This document shows positions 39,830-49,755 of a stretch of DNA of 64,000 nt, piece by piece (the stretch's first letter is position 1; each line of letters opens with the position of its first letter). The stretch comes from Sphingosinicella xenopeptidilytica (GTDB lineage: Bacteria > Pseudomonadota > Alphaproteobacteria > Sphingomonadales > Sphingomonadaceae). The position numbers and the translations under genes were made by a program. Location: the NCBI RefSeq assembly GCF_042676985.1, contig NZ_JBHTIK010000006.1, positions 1 to 64,000 of the forward strand, given 5' to 3'. Below the pieces are notes generated by a model. That model saw nothing but the letters and a program-made list of their open reading frames with translations, was not told the origin of the DNA and made no database searches.

Positions 39830-41053
39830 GTGACCCTCATCCTCAACAACTGCGCCGTCTTCGACGGTGTGGGGGATACGCTCCTGCCCGGGCGCAGCCT
39901 CGTGATCCGCGCCGGGCGCATCGTGGAGATCCACGAGCAGCCCCAAGCCAGCGATGCCGCGCGCGTGATTGATGTGCGCGGCCGCACCGTGATGCCCGGG
40001 CTGATCGACGCGCATTTCCACGCCTATGCGGCGGAGGTGAACCTCGGCACGCTCGATCGTATGCGCCCGGGCCTCCGCGCACTTTATGCGCGGCGTGCGC
40101 TTGAAGAGGCGCTGCAGCGCGGCTTCACCTCGGTCCGCGATGCGGCGGGCGGCGATATCACGCTCGCCATGGGCATCGAACGCGGGCTGATCCGGGGGCC
40201 GCGCTTCTTCTACTCCGGCCTCGCGCTCAGCCAGACCGGCGGGCACGGCGACATGCGCGGTTCGGGCATCGAATGCGGCTGCGCCTATTGCGGCTCGCTG
40301 ACCATGCTCGCGGACGGCGTCGACGAAGTGCGGAAGGCCGCGCGCGAGCAGTTGCGGCTTGGCGCGACGCAGGTGAAGTTGTTTCTTTCCGGCGGTGTTG
40401 CGTCGCCCTCCGATCCCTACTGGATGGCCCAGTATTGCGACGAGGAGATCGCCGCCGCCGTGCACGAGGCGGCGACGCGCCGCACCTATGTGATGGCGCA
40501 CGCGCACACGGCGGATGCGGTGATGCGCTGCATCCGCTCGGGCGTCCGGTCGATCGAACACGCGACGATGCTGGACAAGGAGACAGCACTTGCCGTGGCG
40601 GGCGCAGAGGATGTCTACGCAGTGCCGACCCTGGTAACGCTGCGCAAGCTGATCGATGAGGGTGCGGCGCTCGGCCTGTCCCCAGTCAGCCTCGCGAAGA
40701 CTGTGGAGGTGGAGAAGCACGCGCTGCACTCGCTCGATCTGCTGCAGGCGAGCGGCGCGCGCATCGGCTTCGGCTCCGATCTGCTGGGGCCGCTGATGGC
40801 GCATCAGTCGGAGGAGTTCCTGCTGCGCCGCGAGGTGATGCGCGCGGCGGACATCCTGCGTTCGGCGACATCGGTGAACGCCGCGCTCATCAACAAGGCG
40901 GACGAGCTGGGCGCGATCCGGCCGGGCTATCTGGCCGACATCATTGTGGTGGATGGTGATCCGCTTGCGGACATCGGCATCCTCGGGCGGCCCGAGGCGC
41001 TCGTGATGGTGATGAAGGACGGCGCGGTGCACAAGAATGCGCTCCCCGCGTGA
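39830..41053 (+). CDS. Metal-dependent amidohydrolase (imidazolonepropionase/prolidase-like)
   Basis: This protein of about 407 residues has the amidohydrolase signatures PGLIDAHFHAY, VKLFLSGGVA (candidate carbamylated lysine), MAHAHTADAV, SIEHATML, GFGSDLLG and a C-terminal GAIRPGYLADIIVVDGDP. There is no signal peptide. Relatives hydrolyse imidazolonepropionate, dipeptides or cyclic amides. The start is taken as GTG 39830 after GGAACGGAC, since an upstream start would run into HyuB. It overlaps the next gene by 4 bases (GTGA). Confidence 0.9.
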   Translation: MTLILNNCAVFDGVGDTLLPGRSLVIRAGRIVEIHEQPQASDAARVIDVRGRTVMPGLIDAHFHAYAAEVNLGTLDRMRPGLRALYARRALEEALQRGFTSVRDAAGGDITLAMGIERGLIRGPRFFYSGLALSQTGGHGDMRGSGIECGCAYCGSLTMLADGVDEVRKAAREQLRLGATQVKLFLSGGVASPSDPYWMAQYCDEEIAAAVHEAATRRTYVMAHAHTADAVMRCIRSGVRSIEHATMLDKETALAVAGAEDVYAVPTLVTLRKLIDEGAALGLSPVSLAKTVEVEKHALHSLDLLQASGARIGFGSDLLGPLMAHQSEEFLLRREVMRAADILRSATSVNAALINKADELGAIRPGYLADIIVVDGDPLADIGILGRPEALVMVMKDGAVHKNALPA

Positions 41054-41577
41054 GTGAAGCCGCCGATCGCCGGGTTCTGATCAGCACGCCGCTTGGCGAC
41101 ATGCGCGTTCATGTCGACGTGGCGCGCGCGCCCGAGACCGCCGGCTATTTCCTGCGCGACGTCGCCGCCGGCCTTTTTGACGGAACGAGCTTCTACCGCA
41201 TCGCGACCGATGCCAATCAGGACGACGATCAGCCCGTGACGATCGAGGTGGTGCAGGGCGGTGTTCGGCAGCCCGAGGTGGCGCCCATACCCAGCCTGCG
41301 GCACGAGTCCACGGCGGAAACCGGCCTTTGCCACGAGCGCGGCACGATCTCCCTCGCGCGCTTCGCGCCGGGCGCGGTTTATCACAGCTTCTTCATCTGC
41401 CGCCGCGACGAGCCTTCGCTGGATTACGGCGGCGCGCGGCAGCCCGACGGACAGGGGTTCCCAGCGTTCGGAAAACTCGTGGAGGGGTTCGATGTGCTTG
41501 ACAGGCTGTTCGAAGCCGCCGAAGCGCAGGAACTGCTTTCGACCGAAATCCCGATCTTGCGGATCCGCCTGCTGTGA
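41050..41577 (+). CDS. Cyclophilin-type peptidyl-prolyl isomerase-like protein
   Basis: The 175-residue protein has the cyclophilin order: TPLGDMRVHVDVARAPETAGYF, GLFDGTSFYRIA, VQGGV, ERGTISLARFAPGAVYHSFFIC, GFPAFGKLVEGFDVLDRLF. It has no signal peptide. The active arginine (FYRIA) is kept, but the QGGD motif is QGGV and the usual FMI is FFI. It is wedged with GTGA overlaps on both sides between two metabolic genes, so a housekeeping chaperone is unlikely; an enzyme partner or a repurposed fold is possible. Confidence 0.85.
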   Translation: MSEAADRRVLISTPLGDMRVHVDVARAPETAGYFLRDVAAGLFDGTSFYRIATDANQDDDQPVTIEVVQGGVRQPEVAPIPSLRHESTAETGLCHERGTISLARFAPGAVYHSFFICRRDEPSLDYGGARQPDGQGFPAFGKLVEGFDVLDRLFEAAEAQELLSTEIPILRIRLL

Positions 41578-42515
41578 GTTCGATCCCCTATCTCGATGCC
41601 GCGACCGTGGACCGGCTTTTGCCCTGGTCCGCGCTTGTCGATGCATTGCGGGCCGCATTCATCACACCGCCGATCGCGCCCCCGCGCATGGCGATCCGCT
41701 ACGGCGAACAGGGCGACCAGCATCTCCTCGTCATGCCCGCCGTCAATCCCGGCGGCCTCATCGGCGTCAAGCTGGTGACCGTACATCCCGCGCTCGCCGC
41801 GCGTCCGGGCGGAGCGGTGCGGGCGCTCTATGTCGCGCTCGACGCGGCGACGGGCGAGCCGCGCGCGCTCATCGACGGCCCCGCGCTCACCGAGCGACGC
41901 ACGGCGGCGGCCTCGGTTCTCGCCGCGCAGACGCTCGCACGGCCCGGCGCATCGGTTCTGCTGGTGGCCGGGACCGGGCAGGTCGCGCACGCGCTTTGCC
42001 GCTGCTATGCCGAGGTCGTTCGCCCGCGGCGGATCATGGTTTGGGGCCGGCGTCGCGAAGCGGCGGATGCCATGGCCGCGCGCCTCGCGGCGGAAGGGAT
42101 TCCCGCAGAGCCGGTGCGGGATCTCGGGGAGGCCGTGCGCGCGGCGGACATCGTCAGCGTCGCGACTCTGTCCACCGCGCCGCTGATCTACGGCGCGGAT
42201 GTTCGCCCCGGCACGCACATCGACCTCGTCGGCGGCTTCACGCCGTCGATGCGCGAGGCGGACGATGCGCTCGCCGCGCGCGCCGTCATCGTCGCCGATG
42301 GACCCGGCGCGCTGGAAACGGCGGGCGATCTCACCCAGCCCATCGCAGCGGGCCTCGTGGACCGGGCCAAGGTGAAGCTGTTCGACGACATCCTCGCCGG
42401 CCGCACTGAAGGCCGCCGAAACGACGACGAGATAACGCTGTTCAAGTCCGTCGGCCTCGCGCTCGAAGACCTCGCCGCCGCCGAACTGCTGCTGGCGCGG
42501 TGGCAAGCGCCGTGA
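41574..42515 (+). CDS. Ornithine cyclodeaminase/mu-crystallin family protein (ketimine-reductase-like)
   Basis: The 313-residue protein has GLIGVKLVTVHP, the NAD(P) motif LLVAGTGQVAHALCRCYAEV, HIDLVGGFTPSMREADD and late KSVGLALEDLAAAELL. Relatives are ornithine cyclodeaminase, alanine dehydrogenase and 1-piperideine-2-carboxylate (ketimine) reductase. With a DAO-type oxidase and an ALDH7 enzyme next door, formation or reduction of a cyclic imine such as 1-piperideine-2-carboxylate to pipecolate is the best guess. The GTG start overlaps the cyclophilin stop. Confidence 0.9.
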   Translation: MSSIPYLDAATVDRLLPWSALVDALRAAFITPPIAPPRMAIRYGEQGDQHLLVMPAVNPGGLIGVKLVTVHPALAARPGGAVRALYVALDAATGEPRALIDGPALTERRTAAASVLAAQTLARPGASVLLVAGTGQVAHALCRCYAEVVRPRRIMVWGRRREAADAMAARLAAEGIPAEPVRDLGEAVRAADIVSVATLSTAPLIYGADVRPGTHIDLVGGFTPSMREADDALAARAVIVADGPGALETAGDLTQPIAAGLVDRAKVKLFDDILAGRTEGRRNDDEITLFKSVGLALEDLAAAELLLARWQAP

Positions 42516-43789
42516 CCGTGGACCGCGATCCGCTGTCGCACGGCCTGTGGGCGGCAAGCGCCCCGCCGCCGCCGCGAACCGCGCCGCTCATCGGCGATAC
42601 GCGCGCCGACATCGCCATCGTCGGGGCAGGGTACACGGGCCTGTCGGCGGCGCTGCATCTCGCCGAAGCCGGTGCCAGCGTCGTCGTCCTCGAAGCTGCG
42701 GGCATCGGATACGGCGGTTCGGGCCGCAACGTCGGTCTCGTCAACGCGGGCCTGTGGTTGCCGCCCGACGAGGTCGTGCGCCGGATGGGCGCGGACGATG
42801 GCGAGCGCCTTGTCGGTGCGCTCGGCGAAGGCCCCGGCCTCGTCTTCGAACGCATCGGCCAACACAACATTGCTTGCGAACCGGTTCGCACCGGCACGCT
42901 GCACTGCGCCGTGGGCCGCAGTGGCGAACGCGATCTCGAACGCCGCCATGCGCAGTGGGCCGCGCGCGGCGCGCCGGTACGGCTGCTGCGCGGGGATGAA
43001 GCCCGTGCCGCGATCGGCAGCGGTGTCTACGGCGCGGCGCTGCTCGATGCGCGGGCCGGAACCATCCAGCCGCTGGCCTACGCGCGCGGGCTCGCGGCGG
43101 CGGCGATCGCGGCGGGCGCGGTGATCCATGAAGCCAGCCCCGTCACGGCCTGCGCCAAACGGGGCCCGCACATGCGCCTCGAAACCGCATCGGGCACCGT
43201 GACCGCCGAACATGTGATCTGCGCTACCAACGCCTATACGGGCGCCCTTTGGGGCGAGGTACGCACAGAGCTAGCCGGCCTCCCTTATTTCAATCTGGCC
43301 ACAGCGCCGCTTTCCGAAGACGCACTCGGCAGCGTCCTGCCCGGAAAGCAGGGCGCGTGGGATACGCGGCAGATCCTCAGTTCCTTCCGGCTGGATGCCG
43401 CCGGGCGCCTCGTCGTCGGCAGCGTCGGTGCGCTGCGCGGTGCAGCGAAGGCCGCGCACCGAAACTGGGCGCGACGTACGCTCGCGCGGATATTCCCGCA
43501 GCTTGGGCCCATCGATTTCGAATATGAATGGTATGGCACGATCGGCATGACCACCGATGCGCTGCCCCGCTTTCACACGCTGGGCCGCGTGCTCGGCATC
43601 TCGGGCTACAACGGCCGCGGCATTGCGCCCGGCACGGTGTTCGGCAGGGCGCTGGCGCGGTATCTGCTGCACGGCGAAGCGCTGCCGCTTCCGGAAACGC
43701 CGTTCGCGCACATGCCGCTGCGCCGCGTGCGCGAGCAGATTTACGAGCACGGCGCGTGCATCGCGCACGCGCTGGGCGAGCGATTTTGA
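42512..43789 (+). CDS. FAD-dependent amino-acid oxidase (DAO family), possible L-pipecolate oxidase
   Basis: The 425-residue flavoenzyme has DIAIVGAGYTGLSAALHLAE, then GYGGSGRNVGLVNAGLWLPP, the pattern of AmaA/PuuB-like oxidases. Late motifs include YEWYGTIGMTTDALPRFH and ISGYNGRGIAPGTVFGRAL. It would oxidise a secondary or primary amine to an imine with O2 or a quinone. Its neighbours (OCD family upstream, ALDH7 downstream) match an L-pipecolate to aminoadipate-semialdehyde route. The GTG start overlaps the OCD stop. Confidence 0.88.
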   Translation: MTVDRDPLSHGLWAASAPPPPRTAPLIGDTRADIAIVGAGYTGLSAALHLAEAGASVVVLEAAGIGYGGSGRNVGLVNAGLWLPPDEVVRRMGADDGERLVGALGEGPGLVFERIGQHNIACEPVRTGTLHCAVGRSGERDLERRHAQWAARGAPVRLLRGDEARAAIGSGVYGAALLDARAGTIQPLAYARGLAAAAIAAGAVIHEASPVTACAKRGPHMRLETASGTVTAEHVICATNAYTGALWGEVRTELAGLPYFNLATAPLSEDALGSVLPGKQGAWDTRQILSSFRLDAAGRLVVGSVGALRGAAKAAHRNWARRTLARIFPQLGPIDFEYEWYGTIGMTTDALPRFHTLGRVLGISGYNGRGIAPGTVFGRALARYLLHGEALPLPETPFAHMPLRRVREQIYEHGACIAHALGERF

Positions 43790-43806
43790 ACACGGAGAAG
43801 GGTGCA

Positions 43807-45321
<1,515 letters not shown>

Positions 45322-45364
45322 CGTTCGAGGGTGACCCCGATCGGATCGGTGAAGGCGAACGGCC

Positions 45365-47176
45365 CTAATAGAAGGCCATATTATCAAGCTGCATCGACAC
45401 GCTATACCCACCGGGCCGCGTCGCGCTGATCTCCACCTGGAATATCGCGCCGGCATCCCATGCGCGCGCCGTTACATGGCGGCCGGTCTCGGGTTCCAAT
45501 CGCGAGAAGGGAAGATCGACGGTCTGCCAATCGGCGCTGCCCTCGACGGTCGCGGCCCAGTTCGAACCCGGTCCATACAGCCGCACCGTGAACGGTCCCT
45601 TGCCGTTCAGATCGAAACGCAAACCCCGATAGCCGCTGAGATCGGCGGGCGCTACGGAGCCGCGTGACAGGGGAAAGATCACCCCGACAAACGCGTCATC
45701 TTTCGCGGACATGCGGCCTGCAAGTTGCAGGATGTGGCCCTTCGTGCCGCCCGGCACGATCTGCGTGATCAGAGACGAGCGATCAACGCCGCCATCGAAG
45801 GTGTCGAGGCGCACGGTATCGAGCGCGGTGCGACCATCGAGGCGCTCGAAATCGTCGATCAGCGGTTGCACGGAAACGGGGGGCAGATGCGTGGCGGCAG
45901 TCTCCTGCAAAACGCCGGGCGCGCCTTCGCCGAAGATCAGGCGCCCGTCGATAAGCACCCTGTTCACGCGGTAAATATCGGTGATCCGCTGCCACGGCTT
46001 TCCATCCACCACCAGAAGATCCGCGCGCTGCCCCGGCGCGATGGTGCCGCGGTCATGATCAAGCTTCACCAGCCGCGCGCTCGTTGACGTTGCCGCGACA
46101 AGCGCTTCGGATGCAGAGAGTCCGGCCTGCACCAGCAGTTCCAGTTCACGCTGCGTCGATACGCCGTGGCGGATGTTGGTCATCCCAGAATCCGTCGCGA
46201 CGCCGATAGGGATACCGGCGGCGTGCATCTTCCGGACATTGTGCGATGCCGTTTCGAACTTGCGGGCGAATTGGCGGGTTTGCTTTTCGTCGAACGGCGC
46301 GTCCGGCGCGTACTTCCCCGGCTCGTATACCGCGAGTGTCGGCGCAAGGCCCGTGGCGTGCCTGGAAAACTGCCCGATGGCCGCGCGGTCGATCGGCCGA
46401 TCCTGCAAGGCATGTGCGATGACATCGACATCCGCCCGCGCCGCGGCGAGGCCGCGATCCACGGTCACCGTGTGTGTCAGCACAGGCCAGCCCGCGTGGT
46501 GGGCGGCCGCGACAAGACTGTGCAGGGTCTTCTCGTCCATGCTGCTGTTGTCGGGAAACAGATCGTAGCGCCAGCCGTCGGTGAAGATCTTGATCGCATC
46601 GGGCTTGTAGGGCTTTAGCCTTTCCACGGCTGCGCGCGCGGCCTGCGGGCTGTTGATCCAGGTCGTCGTGTTCTGATCGCCCCACGCGGCGCCGTGTCCG
46701 CCGGGCGTGCTGATCCGCGCAACAAACTGGACATGCGGCGCTATGAGCGAGGCAAGCCATTTCCGGCGCGGTTCGAAGCTTTCGGGCTGCTGGTGAAAAT
46801 CGAAAACCGTCGTTACCCCCGCGGCCACATACGCAGCGGCGATCTGCGGCGTCGTCCTGGGCTCTCCCTCGGGTGTCCAATGCGTGTGAAGATCGAACAG
46901 CCCCGGCAGAATGGCCTTGCCGCTCACATCGATGATCGTTGCCCCTTTTGGTACTGCGAGGTGCGGGCCGACCGCGCGGATCCGGTCCCCCGCCACGATC
47001 ACCGTTGCCTGCCGCGCCGGCGCGCCCGTGCCGTCGAATACCGTTCCGCCGACAAGGGCCAGCACCGCGCCATCGTCTGCCAGCGCGGGCAGGGAGGGTT
47101 GACCGGAAAGCAGCAGCAGCGCGGCGGCTGTGAAAAGTCCGCGCAGCGGCAACCCGCCGGTCAACTGGTTTCGCAT
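45365..47176 (-). CDS. Exported amidohydrolase fused to a CIA30-like beta-sandwich domain
   Basis: The 603-residue protein has a signal peptide (to about residue 33), an amidohydrolase domain (about 38-425: PGLFDLHTHW, AIKIFTDGW with a candidate carbamylated Lys, VLTHTVT, VATDSG, LDHDRGTIAPGQRADLLVVDG) and a C-terminal beta-sandwich (about 435-603) with PLIDDFE, YRGLRFDLNGKGPFTVRLYG and DNMAFY, similar to the CIA30/carbohydrate-binding fold. It probably hydrolyses an amide or peptide-like bond in the periplasm. The gene follows the receptor at 47191 by 14 bases and is surely in the same transcript. Confidence 0.85.
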   Translation of the reverse strand: MRNQLTGGLPLRGLFTAAALLLLSGQPSLPALADDGAVLALVGGTVFDGTGAPARQATVIVAGDRIRAVGPHLAVPKGATIIDVSGKAILPGLFDLHTHWTPEGEPRTTPQIAAAYVAAGVTTVFDFHQQPESFEPRRKWLASLIAPHVQFVARISTPGGHGAAWGDQNTTTWINSPQAARAAVERLKPYKPDAIKIFTDGWRYDLFPDNSSMDEKTLHSLVAAAHHAGWPVLTHTVTVDRGLAAARADVDVIAHALQDRPIDRAAIGQFSRHATGLAPTLAVYEPGKYAPDAPFDEKQTRQFARKFETASHNVRKMHAAGIPIGVATDSGMTNIRHGVSTQRELELLVQAGLSASEALVAATSTSARLVKLDHDRGTIAPGQRADLLVVDGKPWQRITDIYRVNRVLIDGRLIFGEGAPGVLQETAATHLPPVSVQPLIDDFERLDGRTALDTVRLDTFDGGVDRSSLITQIVPGGTKGHILQLAGRMSAKDDAFVGVIFPLSRGSVAPADLSGYRGLRFDLNGKGPFTVRLYGPGSNWAATVEGSADWQTVDLPFSRLEPETGRHVTARAWDAGAIFQVEISATRPGGYSVSMQLDNMAFY

Positions 47177-47190
47177 CAGCGAAATCCCAT

Positions 47191-49530
47191 CTAGCGCCGG
47201 TAGGTCACCGTCAGCCCGAACGTGCGCGGACGCACCGTCGTCTGGAAGAACGCGTCGATGCCGACCGCTTCGTGATACCGGCTGATCGTCGGCGCCTGAT
47301 CGAGCAGGTTGTCGACGAACAGCGAGACGTCCGCGTCGCCGATCTGCATGCCGGTGCGGAGCGAAACGAGGCTCACGGCATCGTCGCGGACAAGGTCGGG
47401 ATCATAGGCGAGCACGTTTGCCGGGTTGCGGCCGGGCGTAAGGCCGGAGACCTTCGACGTGTAGGCATAGTCGGCCCGCACATAGAAATCCCTGCCCATC
47501 AGCGTCCCGTCGTACTGCGCGCCCGCGGAAAGCGTGAACGCGGGAACACCCAGCGAATCTCCCTTCGATACGATCGTGCGCGGTGTCGGCGGCGTGGTCG
47601 ACGTGTTGCGGCTGCCGAAGATCGTCTCGTCGAGCTTGGCGTCGGTATAGCCGCCGGCAAGGTTCAGCGAGACGCTGTCGGAGAGCTGCGCGCCCACACT
47701 GAAGTCGAAGCCCTTCGAAACCGCCTCGCCGGCATTGCCGATGAAGCTGCCCCCGCACGCCGAAAGGCTGACGCTGCGCTGGATGTCCTTCCAGCGCGAA
47801 TAGAAGCCGGTGAGTTCCACACGCACGCGGCCGTCCGCGAAGCTGTTCTTGGTGCCGAGTTCATAGGTCCAGAGCGTGTCGGACTTGAAGGTCGGCGGCA
47901 CCGAATCATACCCAAGCTGCTGCAGGTTCGCGAGGCAGTTGGCGACCGGCGGCAGCGCCGTGCGGTTGGCGCCGCCGATGCGGTAGCCTTTGGAGGCGCT
48001 CGCGTAGACGAGATCGCCCGCGCCCGGCTTGTAGGACAGCGCGAACTTCGGCGTGAACGGCGTTTCCGACGATTTGCCGCTGGTCGTGGCGCCGTTCGAG
48101 AGCGGACCCCGGCCGACGTTCGTGAAGCTGAACTTGGTCTTCGAATACCGCGCGCCGACGGTTGCGGTGAGGCCGTCGACGATTTCGTAGTCGATCTGTC
48201 CGAAGCCCGCGATCTGCTTGTCGAGCGCATTGGTATCGCCGCTGAAGCTGAGGTCCCCGATGAGGTTGCTGCCCCAGAAGCTCAGCATCGTCCACCCCTG
48301 CGAGGTCGTCAGCGCCGGAAGCTGCGGGTCGACGACGAGCTGCAGGTTCGAAAACGGTGAGCGCTGATAGAACGCGCCGAACACCCATTTCAGCCGCGCG
48401 TTGGGATCGGCCGACTGCACGCGCAATTCCTGCGTGAACTGCTTCTGCTTCGGCGTCAGGATGCTTTCCGACTGATAGTCGAACGGCGCGAGCGGAATGC
48501 CGAAGAACTGCGGCGTGTACGTGGAGAAATCCAGCGAGCGCCGGAAGTTGCGCCGGAAGTAGGAGGTTTCCGAGATGACCTCGACAGCCTCGCCCTTCCA
48601 TTCGATATTGAGCGCGGGCAGATACACCTCATCCTTGAAAGGCTGCTTGTTCCACGCGCTCAGGAAACGTCCCTTTTTGGGATCCGAATAGCTCTCCCAG
48701 AAAAAGCCGCGGTCGTCCGCCTTGTCTATCTCCATGAAGAACGACGGCGTGACGGTCAGTTCGTCGCTCAGCCTGAACGCGAGCGCCGCGCGCATCGAGG
48801 TGCGCTGCTGACTGTTGATGTTCTTGTCCACGATATCACCGCTGAAGCGATTGATCTGGTCGACATAGCCCGCGTCGCGCCGCGTGTAGCCGCTCACGCG
48901 GAACGCGACGTTCTCGCTGATCGGACCGCCGAACGCCGCACCGATCTCGTAGCCGACCCCGCCGCCTTCGGTGACCTGCACGCCGCCGCGCGCATAGACG
49001 TCCATCTTGCCGTCGAATGACGGCTGCGGTGTGATGAAGCGGATCGCGCCGCCCTGCGAGCCCGCGCCGAACAGCGTTCCCTGCGGTCCGCGCAGCACCT
49101 CGACACGCTCCAGGTCAAAGAGCGTCGGATAGAAGTTGGTCGTGGCGACACCGAGCGAGCGCACCTGGATCGGCGTGCCGTCGATGTAGATGCCCGTCGT
49201 CTGCGCGCCGACGTTGGACTTGATGCCGCGGATCGCGATCTGCTGCGTGAAGCCGCCGGTGTCCTGCTGGAAGCTGAGGCCGGGCGTCATCCGCACCATG
49301 TCCTCGATCGACTTGGCGCCCTTCTTGTCGAAAATCTCCTGATCGAAGGCGGCGATGCTGAGCGGAACGTCCGAGAGGGCCTGAGCGCGCCGCGTCGCGG
49401 TGACGACGATCTCTTCGTACGCGACAGGCCTTGTTTCTGCCGACTGCGCCCAGGCTGGCGCCGCCGCCGTTAGCCCCGCGAGCACTGTCGCAAGCGCCGT
49501 TCCCACCTTCAGTGTTCCGGATTCCCTCAT
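47191..49530 (-). CDS. TonB-dependent outer-membrane receptor
   Basis: The 779-residue receptor has a signal peptide (ATVLAGLTAAAPAWAQ), a TonB-box region YEEIVVTATRRAQALSDVPL, the plug segment LERVEVLRGPQGTLFGAGSQGG and barrel motifs to the C-terminus (RTFGLTVTYRR; the usual last aromatic is followed by Arg-Arg). The ATG at 49530 follows AAAGAGGGGGTG. It is transcribed with the exported amidohydrolase and is divergent from the UGSC/M20 operon, so it may import a peptide-like or acylated amino compound. Confidence 0.93.
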   Translation of the reverse strand: MRESGTLKVGTALATVLAGLTAAAPAWAQSAETRPVAYEEIVVTATRRAQALSDVPLSIAAFDQEIFDKKGAKSIEDMVRMTPGLSFQQDTGGFTQQIAIRGIKSNVGAQTTGIYIDGTPIQVRSLGVATTNFYPTLFDLERVEVLRGPQGTLFGAGSQGGAIRFITPQPSFDGKMDVYARGGVQVTEGGGVGYEIGAAFGGPISENVAFRVSGYTRRDAGYVDQINRFSGDIVDKNINSQQRTSMRAALAFRLSDELTVTPSFFMEIDKADDRGFFWESYSDPKKGRFLSAWNKQPFKDEVYLPALNIEWKGEAVEVISETSYFRRNFRRSLDFSTYTPQFFGIPLAPFDYQSESILTPKQKQFTQELRVQSADPNARLKWVFGAFYQRSPFSNLQLVVDPQLPALTTSQGWTMLSFWGSNLIGDLSFSGDTNALDKQIAGFGQIDYEIVDGLTATVGARYSKTKFSFTNVGRGPLSNGATTSGKSSETPFTPKFALSYKPGAGDLVYASASKGYRIGGANRTALPPVANCLANLQQLGYDSVPPTFKSDTLWTYELGTKNSFADGRVRVELTGFYSRWKDIQRSVSLSACGGSFIGNAGEAVSKGFDFSVGAQLSDSVSLNLAGGYTDAKLDETIFGSRNTSTTPPTPRTIVSKGDSLGVPAFTLSAGAQYDGTLMGRDFYVRADYAYTSKVSGLTPGRNPANVLAYDPDLVRDDAVSLVSLRTGMQIGDADVSLFVDNLLDQAPTISRYHEAVGIDAFFQTTVRPRTFGLTVTYRR

Positions 49531-49578
49531 TTTCACCCCCTCTTTGCCAACTTTAGCTCTAATCGTTGGTTGCAGCTT

Positions 49579-49592
49579 ATATATCAGTTGAA
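49579..49592. promoter_or_regulatory. Candidate operator ATATATCAGTTGAA in the receptor/UGSC divergent region
   Basis: The 14-mer differs by one base from ATATATCAGATGAA at 54277-54290. A related palindrome GATATATC lies at 49637-49644. Both 14-mers sit in divergent control regions of the module that ends with the GntR gene at 56487, so they may be its sites. The rest of the 225-base gap shows no gene. Confidence 0.4.
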
Positions 49593-49755
49593 CACACGTC
49601 AATCAGATGCTAGGAAATTTCAGAGAATTTGATTTTGATATATCTTATTGACCCTGACGGCGTGCTTCCCGAAAATCGCCTCAATCAAGAAAATATCATT
49701 CATTACAATGGAATATGGAATGGGCATTGGGGTGGAAGACAAAGCGCACGACGTC

